Positions 28,488 to 37,901 of a DNA stretch of 64,000 nt are shown piece by piece. The first letter of the stretch is position 1. Every line of letters starts with the position of its first letter. The DNA is taken from the NCBI RefSeq assembly GCF_029714405.1, contig NZ_CP121651.1:558001-622000 (forward strand). Reading direction: 5' to 3'. The stretch is from Bradyrhizobium sp. CB82. Its GTDB lineage: Bacteria; Pseudomonadota; Alphaproteobacteria; Rhizobiales; Xanthobacteraceae. Both the position numbers and the translations under genes were made by a program. The notes below the pieces were generated by a model. It searched no databases and was not told the DNA's origin. It saw nothing but the letters and a program-made list of their open reading frames with translations.

Positions 28488-28879
28488 CCGATACGCGTTG
28501 GGATGTTGCACCGGGGGATCGGCCAGCGATTCCGGCTTCAGAGCAAAGCGCATCTTCGGGCTTGCTCGTGTACACGATCGGCCTACTGCTGGCGGCGATC
28601 CTGACGGCCACATCCTTCTGGGTGGCAAACACCACGGCGATCTGGGCTCCCGGCGTGCCGGCCGGCCTCGCTGTCCTTGCCATCGCTCAGATGGGCGTGC
28701 ACCTGGTGTTCTTTCTTCACATCACGACGGGACCGGACAGCACCCACAATGTCCTGGCGCTCGCCTTCGGCGTGCTCATCGTATTCCTCGTCCTCGCGGG
28801 CTCTCTCGTGATCATGGCCAACCTGAATGAGAACATGATGGCACATGGCGAGATGATGAATTTACAAATGCAGCGCTGA
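28484..28879 (+). CDS. cyoD: quinol oxidase subunit IV (131 aa)
   Basis: Three hydrophobic helices; LAIAQMGVHLVFFLHI is the typical CyoD segment. The N-terminus is about 20 residues longer and the C-terminus is Met-rich (NENMMAHGEMMNLQMQ). ATGA overlap with cyoC. Confidence 0.92.
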   Translation: MTDTRWDVAPGDRPAIPASEQSASSGLLVYTIGLLLAAILTATSFWVANTTAIWAPGVPAGLAVLAIAQMGVHLVFFLHITTGPDSTHNVLALAFGVLIVFLVLAGSLVIMANLNENMMAHGEMMNLQMQR

Positions 28880-28895
28880 CCAGAGGGAGCGTGCA

Positions 28896-29411
28896 GTGTC
28901 ATCCACCGCCGAAGTAGAGCAGCCAGCGCGATCCTTGCGAGACGTCGACGGGGATCGGCTGACAGCACTCACGGACCCGCAAACGTCGATCCGAGCTACG
29001 CCTTGCGTCGGCTATTGGGCGGCGTCCTACATCAACCGCGATGGGGGCTGGAGCTTCGCATGCGACGCGCTTGGCCGCATCATCCGGTGCGAGACCGTGC
29101 AACTGGCGCTCTCGGTCGCGCGCTATCGCCGTCGTCGTCTCCAGCCGTTGCGAGGGGTAAACCCTACCCCAGCGCGCACTGAAAAGCGGCACGGTAGGGA
29201 TGGTGTTGGTCGCGCCACCCGCGACGTCTGCGCTTGCGCCCTTTCGCCCGTAGCGGGCGTCAAACGCGAACCTGATTTGCGGCCCGGGATTATGCAGCCA
29301 GGCTATGCTTCTCTGCGACCTCGTCTGGGTCACCGCCCGAAGCCCTCTTTAGGAAGCGAGCCAGAGCAGCTTTTCGTGAATCGCGGTCCAACGCGTAGGC
29401 GGTCTGCTTGA
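28896..29411 (+). CDS. doubtful ORF at the island border, possibly a truncated gene
   Basis: A GTG-start frame 16 bp after cyoD with GAGGGAG upstream. The first dozen residues (SSTAEVEQPARSLR) would suit the gene that often follows cyoD (a SURF1-like assembly factor), but no SURF1 membrane helix or motif follows. The second half runs antisense to the integrase end. I read it as a broken gene joined to island DNA, or as non-coding. Confidence 0.25.
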   Translation: MSSTAEVEQPARSLRDVDGDRLTALTDPQTSIRATPCVGYWAASYINRDGGWSFACDALGRIIRCETVQLALSVARYRRRRLQPLRGVNPTPARTEKRHGRDGVGRATRDVCACALSPVAGVKREPDLRPGIMQPGYASLRPRLGHRPKPSLGSEPEQLFVNRGPTRRRSA

Positions 29412-30630
29412 ATTCAATGCCGTCAAGGAGCCCTTGAATGTAGCCCGAGATCGTATCTGCGGCCATAATGAGCGCCGTATCCAACGTGTGGATGTATTTG
29501 CTCGTTACTGAACCCTTGGCATGGCCAACCAAAGCCGCGATGAGATCGTTGGCGATGCTCGCGAAGCTATGACGTAGGACGTGGGGAGTAATGTCAGATA
29601 GCGGGGAGTCCTCGAAGAGATGCTTCCAATGGTTCGGGAAGCTGCCGAACGCGTTATCCTCACCCTGCCCCTGAAAAACGTATGTGCCGACATCATCGGT
29701 GTGCCGTCGCTCAAGATATTCGACGACCGACAACCCAATGGGCCGGATGGATTCACCCTCCTTACTGTCCTCCAACCGCAAGCAGCTCGCCTCCGTGTCG
29801 GCCTCCGTCCATTTCAAGCCGATCATCTCGCTCCGCCGGCAGCCGGTCAGCGCAAGCTGGCGAGTGATGTCCGCGATCGTGGTGTATTTCTCGTCTTTGG
29901 CGACGTCACGGAGCATCCCACCCAATATTCGGTACTCTGCCTCCGAGAGACGACGCTTGCGGACGTTGTCTTTTGGCTTGCGCACGCCATGGGCCGGGTT
30001 GTTCTCGATGATTCCTGCTTCGACGGCGTAGGTGAGGATGCCGCCGAGAAGACCCACGGTGCGCGTCGCCGTTCCAGCGCCGCCTCGGACAATAGCCTTT
30101 CCGCGCAGCTTCTTGGTCTTGACCGAAACCCGCGTCTTTCCCGCCATGATGTCCTTGAGGACTTTGTTGATGTCGGTCTTGGTGAGGTCCTTAACCCGCC
30201 GGGTCCCTATGAGCGGAACAATGTGACGTTCGATGCGACCGGTGTCTGTGACGATGGTTGAGGGCTTCTTCGGGCGCCCTCCTTTTCCCAGGATGAGTCC
30301 AGCCTTCAGATCGGCAAGATAGCGGATGCAGAGCTCCTTCACGGTGATAGCCCTGTGATCGAGCTGGCGATCTTCGACGGGATCATCACCCCCGGCGACC
30401 CGGCCGAGTTGCATCTTTGCCTCTCGGCGTGCAGTCTCCGGTGCCCAGGCTCCGTGCAGTCCAATTGTGTAGCGGCGTGATCGACCTCTCGTTCGATATT
30501 GGATCACGTAGCTACGCTTTCCGGAACTAAACACCCGGAATCCGAAGCCCGGCAGTTCGTCGTCCCAGATGAGGTAATCCTTCTCTCGGGCTTCCGCCGC
30601 CTCGACAACCCTCTTGGTGATCTTGACCAT
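29290..30630 (-). CDS. tyrosine-recombinase integrase, island type (446 aa)
   Basis: Complete P4-like integrase: N-terminal DUF4102-like arm-binding domain (DYLIWDDELPGFGFRVFSSGKRSYVIQYR), SAM-like core-binding domain, and catalytic domain with the Arg in LTGCRRSEMIGLKW, HVLRHSFAS (His and second Arg), LVGHAKGSVTSKYIH (second His and the Tyr). The ATG at 30630 lies about 180 bp from a tRNA-Arg 3' fragment that is the probable attachment site. It should catalyse site-specific integration and excision of the element. Confidence 0.93.
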   Translation of the reverse strand: MVKITKRVVEAAEAREKDYLIWDDELPGFGFRVFSSGKRSYVIQYRTRGRSRRYTIGLHGAWAPETARREAKMQLGRVAGGDDPVEDRQLDHRAITVKELCIRYLADLKAGLILGKGGRPKKPSTIVTDTGRIERHIVPLIGTRRVKDLTKTDINKVLKDIMAGKTRVSVKTKKLRGKAIVRGGAGTATRTVGLLGGILTYAVEAGIIENNPAHGVRKPKDNVRKRRLSEAEYRILGGMLRDVAKDEKYTTIADITRQLALTGCRRSEMIGLKWTEADTEASCLRLEDSKEGESIRPIGLSVVEYLERRHTDDVGTYVFQGQGEDNAFGSFPNHWKHLFEDSPLSDITPHVLRHSFASIANDLIAALVGHAKGSVTSKYIHTLDTALIMAADTISGYIQGLLDGIEFKQTAYALDRDSRKAALARFLKRASGGDPDEVAEKHSLAA

Positions 30631-30811
30631 AACGTTCCTTCATTCCGGGCACCTCTCGCGCGCGTAAGCAGGACGTAAGCAGGCGGGAGAAAATCGGTGC
30701 GTGTTTTCGGATAGGAACGTCGCTTGAGTTGCTGAGAATATCCAGTTGCGTCAGCTGGATAGCGTAGAATAGCGTGCCCTATCGCACTTTTCGGACTGGT
30801 ACGTTATCTTG

Positions 30812-30856
30812 CTCCGAAGGCAAAGGTCACACGTTCGAATCGTGTCGGGCGCGCCA
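30812..30856 (+). other. attachment-site remnant: 3' half of tRNA-Arg(CCG)
   Basis: Starts at the anticodon loop (CTCCGAAGGC) and continues through the T-arm (ACACG TTCGAAT CGTGT) and the 3' acceptor strand CGGGCGC plus GCCA. The matching 5' half (GCGCCCG and D-arm) is absent. This is the product expected when an integrase uses the anticodon-loop-to-3'-end segment as att core. The element therefore lies on the left (integrase) side. Confidence 0.75.
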
Positions 30857-30993
30857 TTTCGCCACCATTCGGCATAGGGGGCGAACTTTGCGACTGCTTT
30901 CGCGGTCGTTTCCAGTGAAGTCGGCTAAGACAGGTCGTATCTGACCATGGAGGTCAGCGACGGCGTGCAGCCAGTGCTGCAACTGCACTCAGG

Positions 30994-31080
30994 TCAGGTC
31001 TTTCGGCATGGTGATGCCGAAGCGGAGAATCTGGCGGTGAATGGTCGAGCGATCGACGCCGCGTTCGCGCGATGTTGCCG
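30994..31080 (-). pseudogene. C-terminal remnant of a Fis-type helix-turn-helix
   Basis: The minus-strand frame ends RERGVDRSTIHRQILRFGI, then TMPKDLT and a stop, which reads like the DNA-binding tail of a sigma54 activator. Everything upstream is replaced by the truncated IS630 copy at about 31073. Too short to be functional. Confidence 0.4.
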
Positions 31081-31618
31081 ATGCGTCCCGGCCAGCCGGC
31101 CCGAAGGAGCCATGACTACAAAAGGCACGGCACCACATCGCTGTTCGCCGCCCTCGACATCGCGACCGGACGGGTCATCGGCAAGTGCTACGCACGGCAC
31201 CGTGCCGCCGAGTTCCGCAAGTTCCTCGACGAGATCGAGGCCGCCGTGCCACGCGAACTCGATGTCCATCTCGTCATCTACAACTACGCCACACACAAGA
31301 CCCCGCTGATCCGAAAATGGCTGGCTAAAAGGCCGCGTTGGCACGTGCATCTGACCCCGACCAGTTCGTCATGGCTCACTCAGGTCGAGCGCTTCTTCGC
31401 GCTCCTTACCGACAAGAAGATCAGGCGCGGCGTTTATCGCAGTGTCGCCGCCCTCAGGGCCGACATCACTTCGTTCATTGAGCGACACAACGCCGATCCC
31501 AAACCGTTCCGATGGACCAAGTCCGCCGATGACATCCTGGCTTCCATCGAGCGCTTCTGCCGATACAATGCCCCGACACACCACGACCAGATATTGCGAA
31601 CTTCTGGTTCAGGACACT
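31073..31618 (+). pseudogene. truncated IS630-family transposase with right end
   Basis: Matches the C-terminal half of the intact transposase at 56963-58048 from LLPMRPGQ onward ([38 protein letters not shown]) and ends in the same terminal repeat TCAGGACACTAG. The helix-turn-helix, the first catalytic Asp region and the left end are missing. The second catalytic Asp is replaced by Tyr (VIYNYATHKT versus [10 protein letters not shown]). It is inactive. Confidence 0.9.
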
Positions 31619-31619
31619 A

Positions 31620-32150
31620 GCGGCGCGTCGGCCAGATCGAAGAAGCCGCCGTCGCACACGGCCCGGCAAGCCTGTGCCACCTGAACGGCGGCGGCAACCG
31701 CGGTCGAAGGTACTCCGAGACTACGGCCAGCGATGGTGATGGCACCGCAGCGATCGATGCGGCCGGCATCGACGAGTTCCTGCAAGCACGCGTCGAGGGG
31801 CGTTTCCGGTTGGATGTCTGGTTCGGGCCACGCCTGCTCCGGCGAGCGCGTACCGGGAAAGCCGTGGATGCGGATGTCGAAGATCTCGGGGGCGTGGCGC
31901 CGAGGCCGGCATCAAGCACGAGGTCGAAGTTCGAATTCGCCGCGGCACGTCGAGCCGCAAGATTGTCCACTCCGACGAGCGCCAGGCCAGGTTCGTCCGC
32001 CGAGCGCTTCGTGCCCTCCACGAATCTGCTTTCGATGATCGTGGTGCCGAAGCCACCCTTCTCCGCCCACAGCGCCGCGCTGCGGGCCTTCTTGCGACCG
32101 ATCCAGTCCGGCTTGGTTAGTATCTGGATGGCGAGACTACCGAAAGACGA
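31620..32150 (-). pseudogene. frameshifted fragment, ThiF/E1-like
   Basis: On the minus strand one frame reads LTKPDWIGRKKARSAALWAE, then GGFGTT and GLALVGVDNLAARR...DLVLDAGLGATP. After a one-base shift near 31885 it continues EIFDIRIHGFPGTRSP..., down to the IS end. The VGVDN..ARR segment resembles adenylating E1/ThiF proteins. No start codon is left, and an in-frame stop from the small gene at 32154 precedes it. Confidence 0.45.
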
Positions 32151-32153
32151 GCG

Positions 32154-32336
32154 TCACTGCGTTGTCGCGCTTCGCTCGAAGGGCCTATTTTCGGCGATGA
32201 ACCTCGCTGCCAGCACCAAGGCGCCCATCGAGAACTCTTTTCCGTGCGCGGAGATCATGCGCTCAGAGAGTTCCGCCAGCTCTTTGAAGAACTGATCCTT
32301 GCTTGCGGCTTGGTTTGACGCTTCGATGACTGTCAT
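32154..32336 (-). CDS. small hypothetical protein (60 aa)
   Basis: A good CAGGAGAG ribosome site precedes the ATG at 32336. Helical, soluble, no motif recognised (FFKELAELSERMISAHGKEF). It lies 47 bp after the WD40 gene in the same direction and could be the last gene of the accessory operon behind the sigma54 activator. The last residues may be altered by the adjoining rearrangement. Confidence 0.5.
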   Translation of the reverse strand: MTVIEASNQAASKDQFFKELAELSERMISAHGKEFSMGALVLAARFIAENRPFERSATTQ

Positions 32337-32383
32337 GAATTCTCTCCTGGAGTTCGCGGCAAGGCTGTTCGCCCTGCTCGCCT

Positions 32384-33499
32384 TTACTTGAAGATTTGCG
32401 GCGGAAACGTCACGATCGCCGCTTCACCGCCTCGCGTTCCGACCGCAAGATGCTGGCCATCGTCGGACCATCGGAGGGCTTGGACGGCACTCCGGCCCGG
32501 CGGTTTAACGACGAGTTCGTCGGGTTCTCCAATCCTGGCGACAACGACTCTGCCGTCGCTATATCCTGCCGCGACCAACCGACGCCCCGGGTGCATGTTC
32601 ACCGTTTCGACGAGGACGAACCCGCCGCAGCCCGTGCCGAGGCTCGTCGGCTGTTCGCCACCGTCGTCGAGACTGAAAGCGTCCCATGCGATGATTCGAT
32701 AGGCCCCGCTCGTCACGAGGAAGCGGGAGTCCGCACTCCACGAAAGAGACGTAACACTCGCGGGATAGCTGCAAATCCGAACCGTCCGCAGATCGGAAAG
32801 GCGCAGCAACACGATGCCCGCCTCCGCGAGGGACGTCGCCAACCAGCTTCCGTCGGGGCTCCACGACAGGATCGAAACTGCGCCTAACGCGAATGAAGCA
32901 ACCGGCTCGGGTCTCGGTCCGAAGGCTCGAACAAGCAGGCAGCCGTCAGTTCCTATCGCGAAGCTCCGACCATCCGGCGATACGGCCATCGCGGACGAAC
33001 TTCCACCCGCACGTTCCTGGAGCCATCCGACGTCGCCATTGGAATCATAGTAGATGACCGCCCCGCCGGAAGCAGCCAGAACACCGCCGGCATTCACCGA
33101 AGCGACGAGATCGATTGGAGTTCCGAACTTTGCAGCTTCTCGCCTAACACCGGCTGCGGACACATGCAGCAACTGGCTCCGATCACTTGCGATGAAGCCC
33201 GAAGGCTCGATCGAGGCGAGATGAAGCGAAGAATCGCTGATTACGACTTTCGTCAACGGTGGCACCGGATTCCGCCGCGGCGAGATCGTCGACCGGCCCC
33301 CGTCCAGCGCTATCCGACAGCGATCTTTCGGCGGCTCACTATCGATCAGCGGAGCGATGGCCAGAGAGCCATCGGCAAGCGCGAACGCGACTGCTTCTCC
33401 TGCAGCGTCGAACACCACGTTCGTAACGGGTGCGCCTACACTCCAGTGCCGCCCCAGTAAATCATAGAGCGTTGCGTTCTCTGCTTCCATCGTATCCAT
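32384..33499 (-). CDS. WD40-like beta-propeller protein (371 aa)
   Basis: Repeated blades such as SAMAVSPDGRSFAIGTDG, ILSWSPDGSWLATSLAEAG, SLSWSADSRFLVTSGAYRIIAWD and ALRWSDDGQHLAVGTRGG predict a WD40 propeller filling nearly the whole protein. No signal peptide. Start taken at MDTMEAEN (33499), 8 bp after the coiled-coil gene; the ATG at 33490 is also possible. Role unknown; a scaffold for the monooxygenase or its regulator is a guess from location. Confidence 0.8.
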   Translation of the reverse strand: MDTMEAENATLYDLLGRHWSVGAPVTNVVFDAAGEAVAFALADGSLAIAPLIDSEPPKDRCRIALDGGRSTISPRRNPVPPLTKVVISDSSLHLASIEPSGFIASDRSQLLHVSAAGVRREAAKFGTPIDLVASVNAGGVLAASGGAVIYYDSNGDVGWLQERAGGSSSAMAVSPDGRSFAIGTDGCLLVRAFGPRPEPVASFALGAVSILSWSPDGSWLATSLAEAGIVLLRLSDLRTVRICSYPASVTSLSWSADSRFLVTSGAYRIIAWDAFSLDDGGEQPTSLGTGCGGFVLVETVNMHPGRRLVAAGYSDGRVVVARIGEPDELVVKPPGRSAVQALRWSDDGQHLAVGTRGGEAAIVTFPPQIFK

Positions 33500-33507
33500 C
33501 GATCGTC

Positions 33508-33814
33508 TCACTTGCCGGTCGCAATCCACGTATCAAGATCTTCAAGGCGTCGTTCCAGCGCGGCGCATTGAGCGTCGCATGCTGCCATTCCGGCATTTGC
33601 GCTCTTCAAGCGCTCGCGCGCCTGCTCGAGCGCCTCCGAGCCCATGCGAGGCGCCTGTCGCCGCAATCTCCCGTTCGATCCTCTGAATCTCGAAATCCGC
33701 TCCACCGCCAAGCTGACGGTTCACAAGGTTGCGCGATTGCGCGGCCGATATCTCCTGAACGACGAGCAACCGTTCCTTCAGCATTTCGACAAGGGTCGGC
33801 GGATCGCCACTCAT
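33508..33814 (-). pseudogene. coiled-coil protein gene, apparently frameshifted
   Basis: From the ATG at 33814 the frame reads SGDPPTLVEMLKERLLVVQE...FEIQRIEREIAATG and then loses coding character. A second frame picks up at about 33650 with GSEALEQARERLKSANAGMA...LERRLEDLDTWIATGK and ends 8 bp before the WD40 gene. Joined by a one-base shift they make one about 100-residue coiled-coil protein. The ATG overlaps the stop of the upstream gene as ATGA. It could be a real mutation, a sequencing error or programmed frameshifting. Confidence 0.6.
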
Positions 33815-34260
33815 GCGCCCGACTCGATTTGGGCCAAGATCCGCTGCAGGCCTCCGGCACCAGATACGAAGTGTTCCTGCGCGTCATTGATGTGAGATTG
33901 CAGCGAGTCCCACAGATCGACCCTCAGTAACCGCGCCGGATCGCCGGCCATCGTCTCGATCGTCTGGAGGCCGAACTGATGCCGTAAGCCAATGCCTTGC
34001 AGGACGAAATCCGACAGCTCGCGTGCATGCGTTTCGATGAACGGCCGCAATAGTGGATGGATGCCGTAACTCGTGCCTCGCTTTGCGAGTTCGGCCTCGA
34101 TAAACAAAATGAAATGCCGCACCAGCAGGTTTTGGCTTTCGCCGATCAGGTGCACCACGAAGGTGACGTCTCGGTCCGCGCGCGCAAGGATCTGAGACGC
34201 CAGGGTCGCTGCCGCGAGCGGCTCTCCCTCACCCTTCTGTTCATGCCAGACAGCCGCCAT
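33811..34260 (-). CDS. hypothetical helical protein (149 aa)
   Basis: Starts 14 bp after the sigma54 activator. The second ATG (MAAVWHEQ, 34260) has a G-rich ribosome site; the first ATG at 34272 has almost no spacing. Helical, with conserved-looking His and acidic residues (VVHLIGESQNLLVRHFILFIE, SHINDAQEHF), but no hemerythrin or ferritin motif can be defined. Coupled by ATGA to the coiled-coil gene. Function unknown. Confidence 0.65.
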   Translation of the reverse strand: MAAVWHEQKGEGEPLAAATLASQILARADRDVTFVVHLIGESQNLLVRHFILFIEAELAKRGTSYGIHPLLRPFIETHARELSDFVLQGIGLRHQFGLQTIETMAGDPARLLRVDLWDSLQSHINDAQEHFVSGAGGLQRILAQIESGA

Positions 34261-34274
34261 GCCCACCCCCATCC

Positions 34275-36338
34275 TTAGGTCCGGGACCGGTATTGGTGCA
34301 ATTTGCGATACAGCGTGGCGCGCGAAAGCCCCAGCTTTTCAGCGGCGGCCGCAATATTGCCGCCAGCATTTGCAACCGCCCTCTCGATGGCACGGCGCTC
34401 CATATCGTCGAACCGGGCGATCTCTTCGGCTTCGGACTCCGTTGCGCGATGCACCGTTTGTGGGAGGCCTGACTTAGGCTCGGCAGGAGTTGATTCAAGG
34501 AAATCCTCCGGCAAGTCCCTGAGAGTAACAACGCCAGTCAGCGTCATCAGCACGAGGTTCTCAACCAGATTGCGAAGTTCGCGGACATTCCCCGGCCAGC
34601 TGTAGCGCCGCAGCAAGTCCATCGTGTCTGCCTCGAAGCGCAGCACTTGGGTGTTATAGGTCGTCGCAAATTTGCGGTTGAAATGGTCGATCAGGATCTC
34701 GATATCGCCGAGACGCTCGCGGAGAGGCGGGATGGTGAATTTGACGACGCCGATCCGGAAATACAGGTCTTTTCTGAAACGTCCTTCCGCCACTTCCTGC
34801 TTCAAGTTCCGATTCGTCGATGCGACAAGTCGGACGTCGACGGGACGCGGCTTGCTGTCGCCAAGCCGGTAAACCGCCCGCTCCTCCAGCACACGGAGCA
34901 AATAGGGCTGAAGATCCAGTGGCATTTCGCCAATTTCATCGAGACTGAGCACCCCGCCGTTGGCGAACTCAAAGCGTCCGGCCTTTCCCTCGCGAGTCGC
35001 ACCGGTAAAGGCGCCGGGAGCATGGCCGAACAATTCCCCGCCCAGAAGCTCCTTGGAGACCGCACCGCAATTGAACGCAATGAAGGGCTCCTTGCCCGTC
35101 TTTTGGCCAGCCGCGTGAATGAGACTAGCAAAGAGTTCTTTGCCGACTCCAGTTTCACCCTCAAGCAGGATCGCCGTCCTGCCGAGCGCCGCCCGCTCAA
35201 CTTTCTGCACGACGTCAAGCAGTGCCTCGCTACATCCGACGATTGCGTCCTTGGCCGATATCAAGGCTGTGCGGGCTGTCGGCGACATCTCGGATGCAGC
35301 AGGCTTTGTCCGCGGCTTCGAAGCAAGAACGAGCATTGCGCCCTTCACGACCCCGTCAACAACTAGTGGCTCGATCCGTTGTTCGCGCAGCTCCTCGGGC
35401 AACCCCTCGGCCAGGTCTTTGCCCAGCAGACCTTCGCTGCTCGGGAGAATCTGGGACCCGATGCTCAACTCACGAGACTGCGCGATCCCTCGCCAGCGAG
35501 CCGACGCCATGTCATTGTGATGGACGACCCGACCAAAGCGATCCAGGATCACCACGCCGTCAGCGCTGCCCATCCCTGGCATTCGAGAAATGCTTGCCTC
35601 GAGAAGTAGTATTCTTTCGAGCCGGATCTTTTCCGAGAGTGCGAGCTCAATGTGGTTAGCGGCGATCACCGCCAATGCGACATTGTGTCGATGAAAGATC
35701 GCTTGGGGTCCGGAAAAATCAATGATGCCTATGATGCTGCCGTCAATCGGGCTACGAATTGGGCTACCGACGCAGGTCCAGGCCTTGATGCCCTCCGAAA
35801 AATGCTCCGCAGCGTGGACATGAACCGGCTTTCCTGTGACGAGCGCTGTGCCAATGCCGTTGGTGCCGGTCACCGTCTCACCCCAGGCGGCGCCGACTTC
35901 GAGGCGAATATCGTGCCCAGCGTCAATCGTCCGCTGATCGCCCCCTACATCAAGCACGACGCCGTTCCTGTCGGTGATGACCAACATTGTGGCCGCATCG
36001 CCAAGTACTTCCGCAACGCGGCGGAACGTCCGAGCGCTAGAGCCAAGTAGATCATCATTCTTCAAACGCAGCTCATAGAGATCGTCGGGCGAAGCGATGA
36101 GGCTGCTGCCCCTGGAACGTGCATTGACCCCCGACTTGATGCTGCGCTGCCATGATTCCTCGATGACGCCTCGCACCAGAGAGTTCTCGCGCTTTGCATC
36201 TCCGAACGTCAGGAAGTTTTCCCACGCTCTATTTGCTTCTCGTTCATCGTACGGCCGCCCCTGCTCTTCCGCGGCGTCCGGAATTTTGTAGCCTTCCAGG
36301 GAAAACGGCGGCTTAGCCATCAACGTTTCCGTCAGCAT
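34275..36338 (-). CDS. mimR: sigma54-dependent activator, AcoR/MimR-like (687 aa)
   Basis: N-terminal GAF sensor domain (about 90-250), AAA+ domain with Walker A GETGVGKE, the sigma54-contacting GAFTGA loop and Walker [10 protein letters not shown], then a C-terminal Fis-type helix-turn-helix ([23 protein letters not shown]). No receiver domain, so it is probably controlled by an effector bound to GAF. Start is uncertain between 36338 (MLTETLMAK) and 36320. It is the best candidate to drive the sigma54 promoters at 46263, 47333 and 48809. Confidence 0.9.
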   Translation of the reverse strand: MLTETLMAKPPFSLEGYKIPDAAEEQGRPYDEREANRAWENFLTFGDAKRENSLVRGVIEESWQRSIKSGVNARSRGSSLIASPDDLYELRLKNDDLLGSSARTFRRVAEVLGDAATMLVITDRNGVVLDVGGDQRTIDAGHDIRLEVGAAWGETVTGTNGIGTALVTGKPVHVHAAEHFSEGIKAWTCVGSPIRSPIDGSIIGIIDFSGPQAIFHRHNVALAVIAANHIELALSEKIRLERILLLEASISRMPGMGSADGVVILDRFGRVVHHNDMASARWRGIAQSRELSIGSQILPSSEGLLGKDLAEGLPEELREQRIEPLVVDGVVKGAMLVLASKPRTKPAASEMSPTARTALISAKDAIVGCSEALLDVVQKVERAALGRTAILLEGETGVGKELFASLIHAAGQKTGKEPFIAFNCGAVSKELLGGELFGHAPGAFTGATREGKAGRFEFANGGVLSLDEIGEMPLDLQPYLLRVLEERAVYRLGDSKPRPVDVRLVASTNRNLKQEVAEGRFRKDLYFRIGVVKFTIPPLRERLGDIEILIDHFNRKFATTYNTQVLRFEADTMDLLRRYSWPGNVRELRNLVENLVLMTLTGVVTLRDLPEDFLESTPAEPKSGLPQTVHRATESEAEEIARFDDMERRAIERAVANAGGNIAAAAEKLGLSRATLYRKLHQYRSRT

Positions 36339-36440
36339 TGGAGCACCACACCTACATTGCAAGCAGCAGCTTGATCGACAGAACCGACATGAGCCGCACC
36401 CGATCGAGATCAATATCCTCGTAGGTCCAGCTTATGGAGA

Positions 36441-36935
36441 CTATTCGACGCTTCTGGCGATCGCGTCCAGGCCGAGACGGCCTGAGATGATCTGCTCCAG
36501 TTGCGCTTCCGACGTCTCGTCGGGCACGCTCACTCCTTCCAGGTCGACCAGGACCTTGTACAATTCATCATCCAGCGGCTCGAATATCCCATTCTCGCGG
36601 GTCGCCAGAACGAAGTGTCGCGATTGGCCGTTGCCCTGCAGTTCGCCGACAAAATGGAGTTGCCGCCCCGAAGCAAGATCGGCAATCACGACGCGGCCGT
36701 TATAGCTGATCCGCACATAGGGCTCGGCCTCTTTTGGGCGCGCCGGCGGCGTAGACCAGAGCTTGCCCGAGGGCTGGGGCTGCGAAGGAGGCGTCGGATT
36801 GCGCAACTCCTGCCAGCGCCCGAGCGTCAGATGATTGGCGAGCGAGTTGATCTTCGTGCGGTTCTTCTGAAGGAAGTCCTTCGCCGCCAACTCTTCGCGG
36901 TGCGGACCGTCGCGCTTGGAGATGATGTAGGCCAT
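36441..36935 (-). CDS. hypothetical protein (164 aa)
   Basis: Soluble protein in the same direction as the monooxygenase genes, with AGGAGG before the ATG. Basic N-terminus (MAYIISKRDGPHREELAAKDFL), Pro-rich linker (NPTPPSQPQPS), then a beta-rich C-half (VRISYNGRVVIADLASGRQLHFVGEL). No family recognised. Separated from aqpZ by a strong hairpin, so it may have its own transcript together with the activator. Confidence 0.7.
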   Translation of the reverse strand: MAYIISKRDGPHREELAAKDFLQKNRTKINSLANHLTLGRWQELRNPTPPSQPQPSGKLWSTPPARPKEAEPYVRISYNGRVVIADLASGRQLHFVGELQGNGQSRHFVLATRENGIFEPLDDELYKVLVDLEGVSVPDETSEAQLEQIISGRLGLDAIARSVE

Positions 36936-36965
36936 GTCCCAATTTCCTCCTGCCCGGCTAGTCGG

Positions 36966-37005
36966 ATGACCCTGGAGGCTTGTTGTATCGCCTCCTTCGG
37001 GTCAT
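36966..37005 (-). terminator. imperfect hairpin between aqpZ and the 164-aa gene
   Basis: ATGACCC and GGAGGC pair with GCCTCC and GGGTCAT around a 10-nt loop, with a small internal bulge. There is no long U-tract, so termination may be partial or Rho-assisted. Confidence 0.5.
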
Positions 37006-37068
37006 GCCGGAGCTCCCAAGATTGTAGCCCGTTCTAGATCGTTGTCACAGTCCAATCAGCCGCGAAGG

Positions 37069-37749
37069 TCACGCCGTCGCCACCATCTGGCGCGTCACTC
37101 CGACCTTGAAGACGTAACCGGAAATTGCGGCTCCGAAGCACGGTGCCACAAAGTAGAGCCACACCTGTGATAGTGCATCGGAACCAGCAAACAATGCGGG
37201 ACCAAGCGAGCGCGCCGGATTGACCGACGAGCCCGACACTGCGATCCCGGCGAGATGGATCGCTACCAATGTGAGACCGATCACCAAGCCCGCATAGGCC
37301 GACGCCGCTCCATTTTGCGTTGCACCAAGGATGACCGTCAGAAACAGAAAGGTTGCCGCCGCTTCAAACACGAACGCGGAGAGCATGCCATACTGCCCCC
37401 AGCCATTCTGGGCAAAACCGTTCGCCGCGACGTCGTAGCCTCCGACCTTGCCTTCAGCGATGAGGTACAGCACCGCTGCAGCCGCGATTGCCCCGATGAA
37501 CTGCGCAACGACGTAGCCGGAAAAATCCCGCGACGACATCCGGCCGGCGACGAGCATGCCGAGGCTGACGGCCGGATTAAGGTGAGCTCCCGAAATATGC
37601 CCGATCGAATAGGCCATCGCGACCACAGACAGACCGAATGCGAATGCCACGCCCAGCAACCCGACCTCGGCCCGCATGAAGATCACGGTCGCGCAGCCAA
37701 AGAACACTAGCGCGAACGTACCAATGAATTCCGCAACGTACTTATGCAT
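37069..37749 (-). CDS. aqpZ: aquaporin Z-type channel (226 aa)
   Basis: MIP family with both half-helix motifs: HLNPAVSLG and SVNPARSLG. Six membrane helices. Residues around the second motif (SGSSVNPARS) fit a water channel rather than a glycerol facilitator. AGGAGG precedes the ATG at 37749; a longer frame upstream has no membrane character. It follows the chaperonin gene by about 150 bp, perhaps helping small-solute or water balance during growth on volatile substrates. Confidence 0.88.
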   Translation of the reverse strand: MHKYVAEFIGTFALVFFGCATVIFMRAEVGLLGVAFAFGLSVVAMAYSIGHISGAHLNPAVSLGMLVAGRMSSRDFSGYVVAQFIGAIAAAAVLYLIAEGKVGGYDVAANGFAQNGWGQYGMLSAFVFEAAATFLFLTVILGATQNGAASAYAGLVIGLTLVAIHLAGIAVSGSSVNPARSLGPALFAGSDALSQVWLYFVAPCFGAAISGYVFKVGVTRQMVATA

Positions 37750-37901
37750 AACTTCCCCTCCTAGTGATGACTTCGATATCGAGGCGCCCGTCCGCTTGTC
37801 GCGACGCGCTCGTAATGCGATACGGTCAAGTATTTGGCCACGATATGCCGACCGCCGGAGCCTAAGGCGACGCGGCGGAACGCGAACCGCGTACAGATGC
37901 C

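Noticed and set aside
30780..30856. complete tRNA-Arg gene
   Set aside because: Only the part from the anticodon loop to the 3' end is present; acceptor 5' strand and D-arm are missing.
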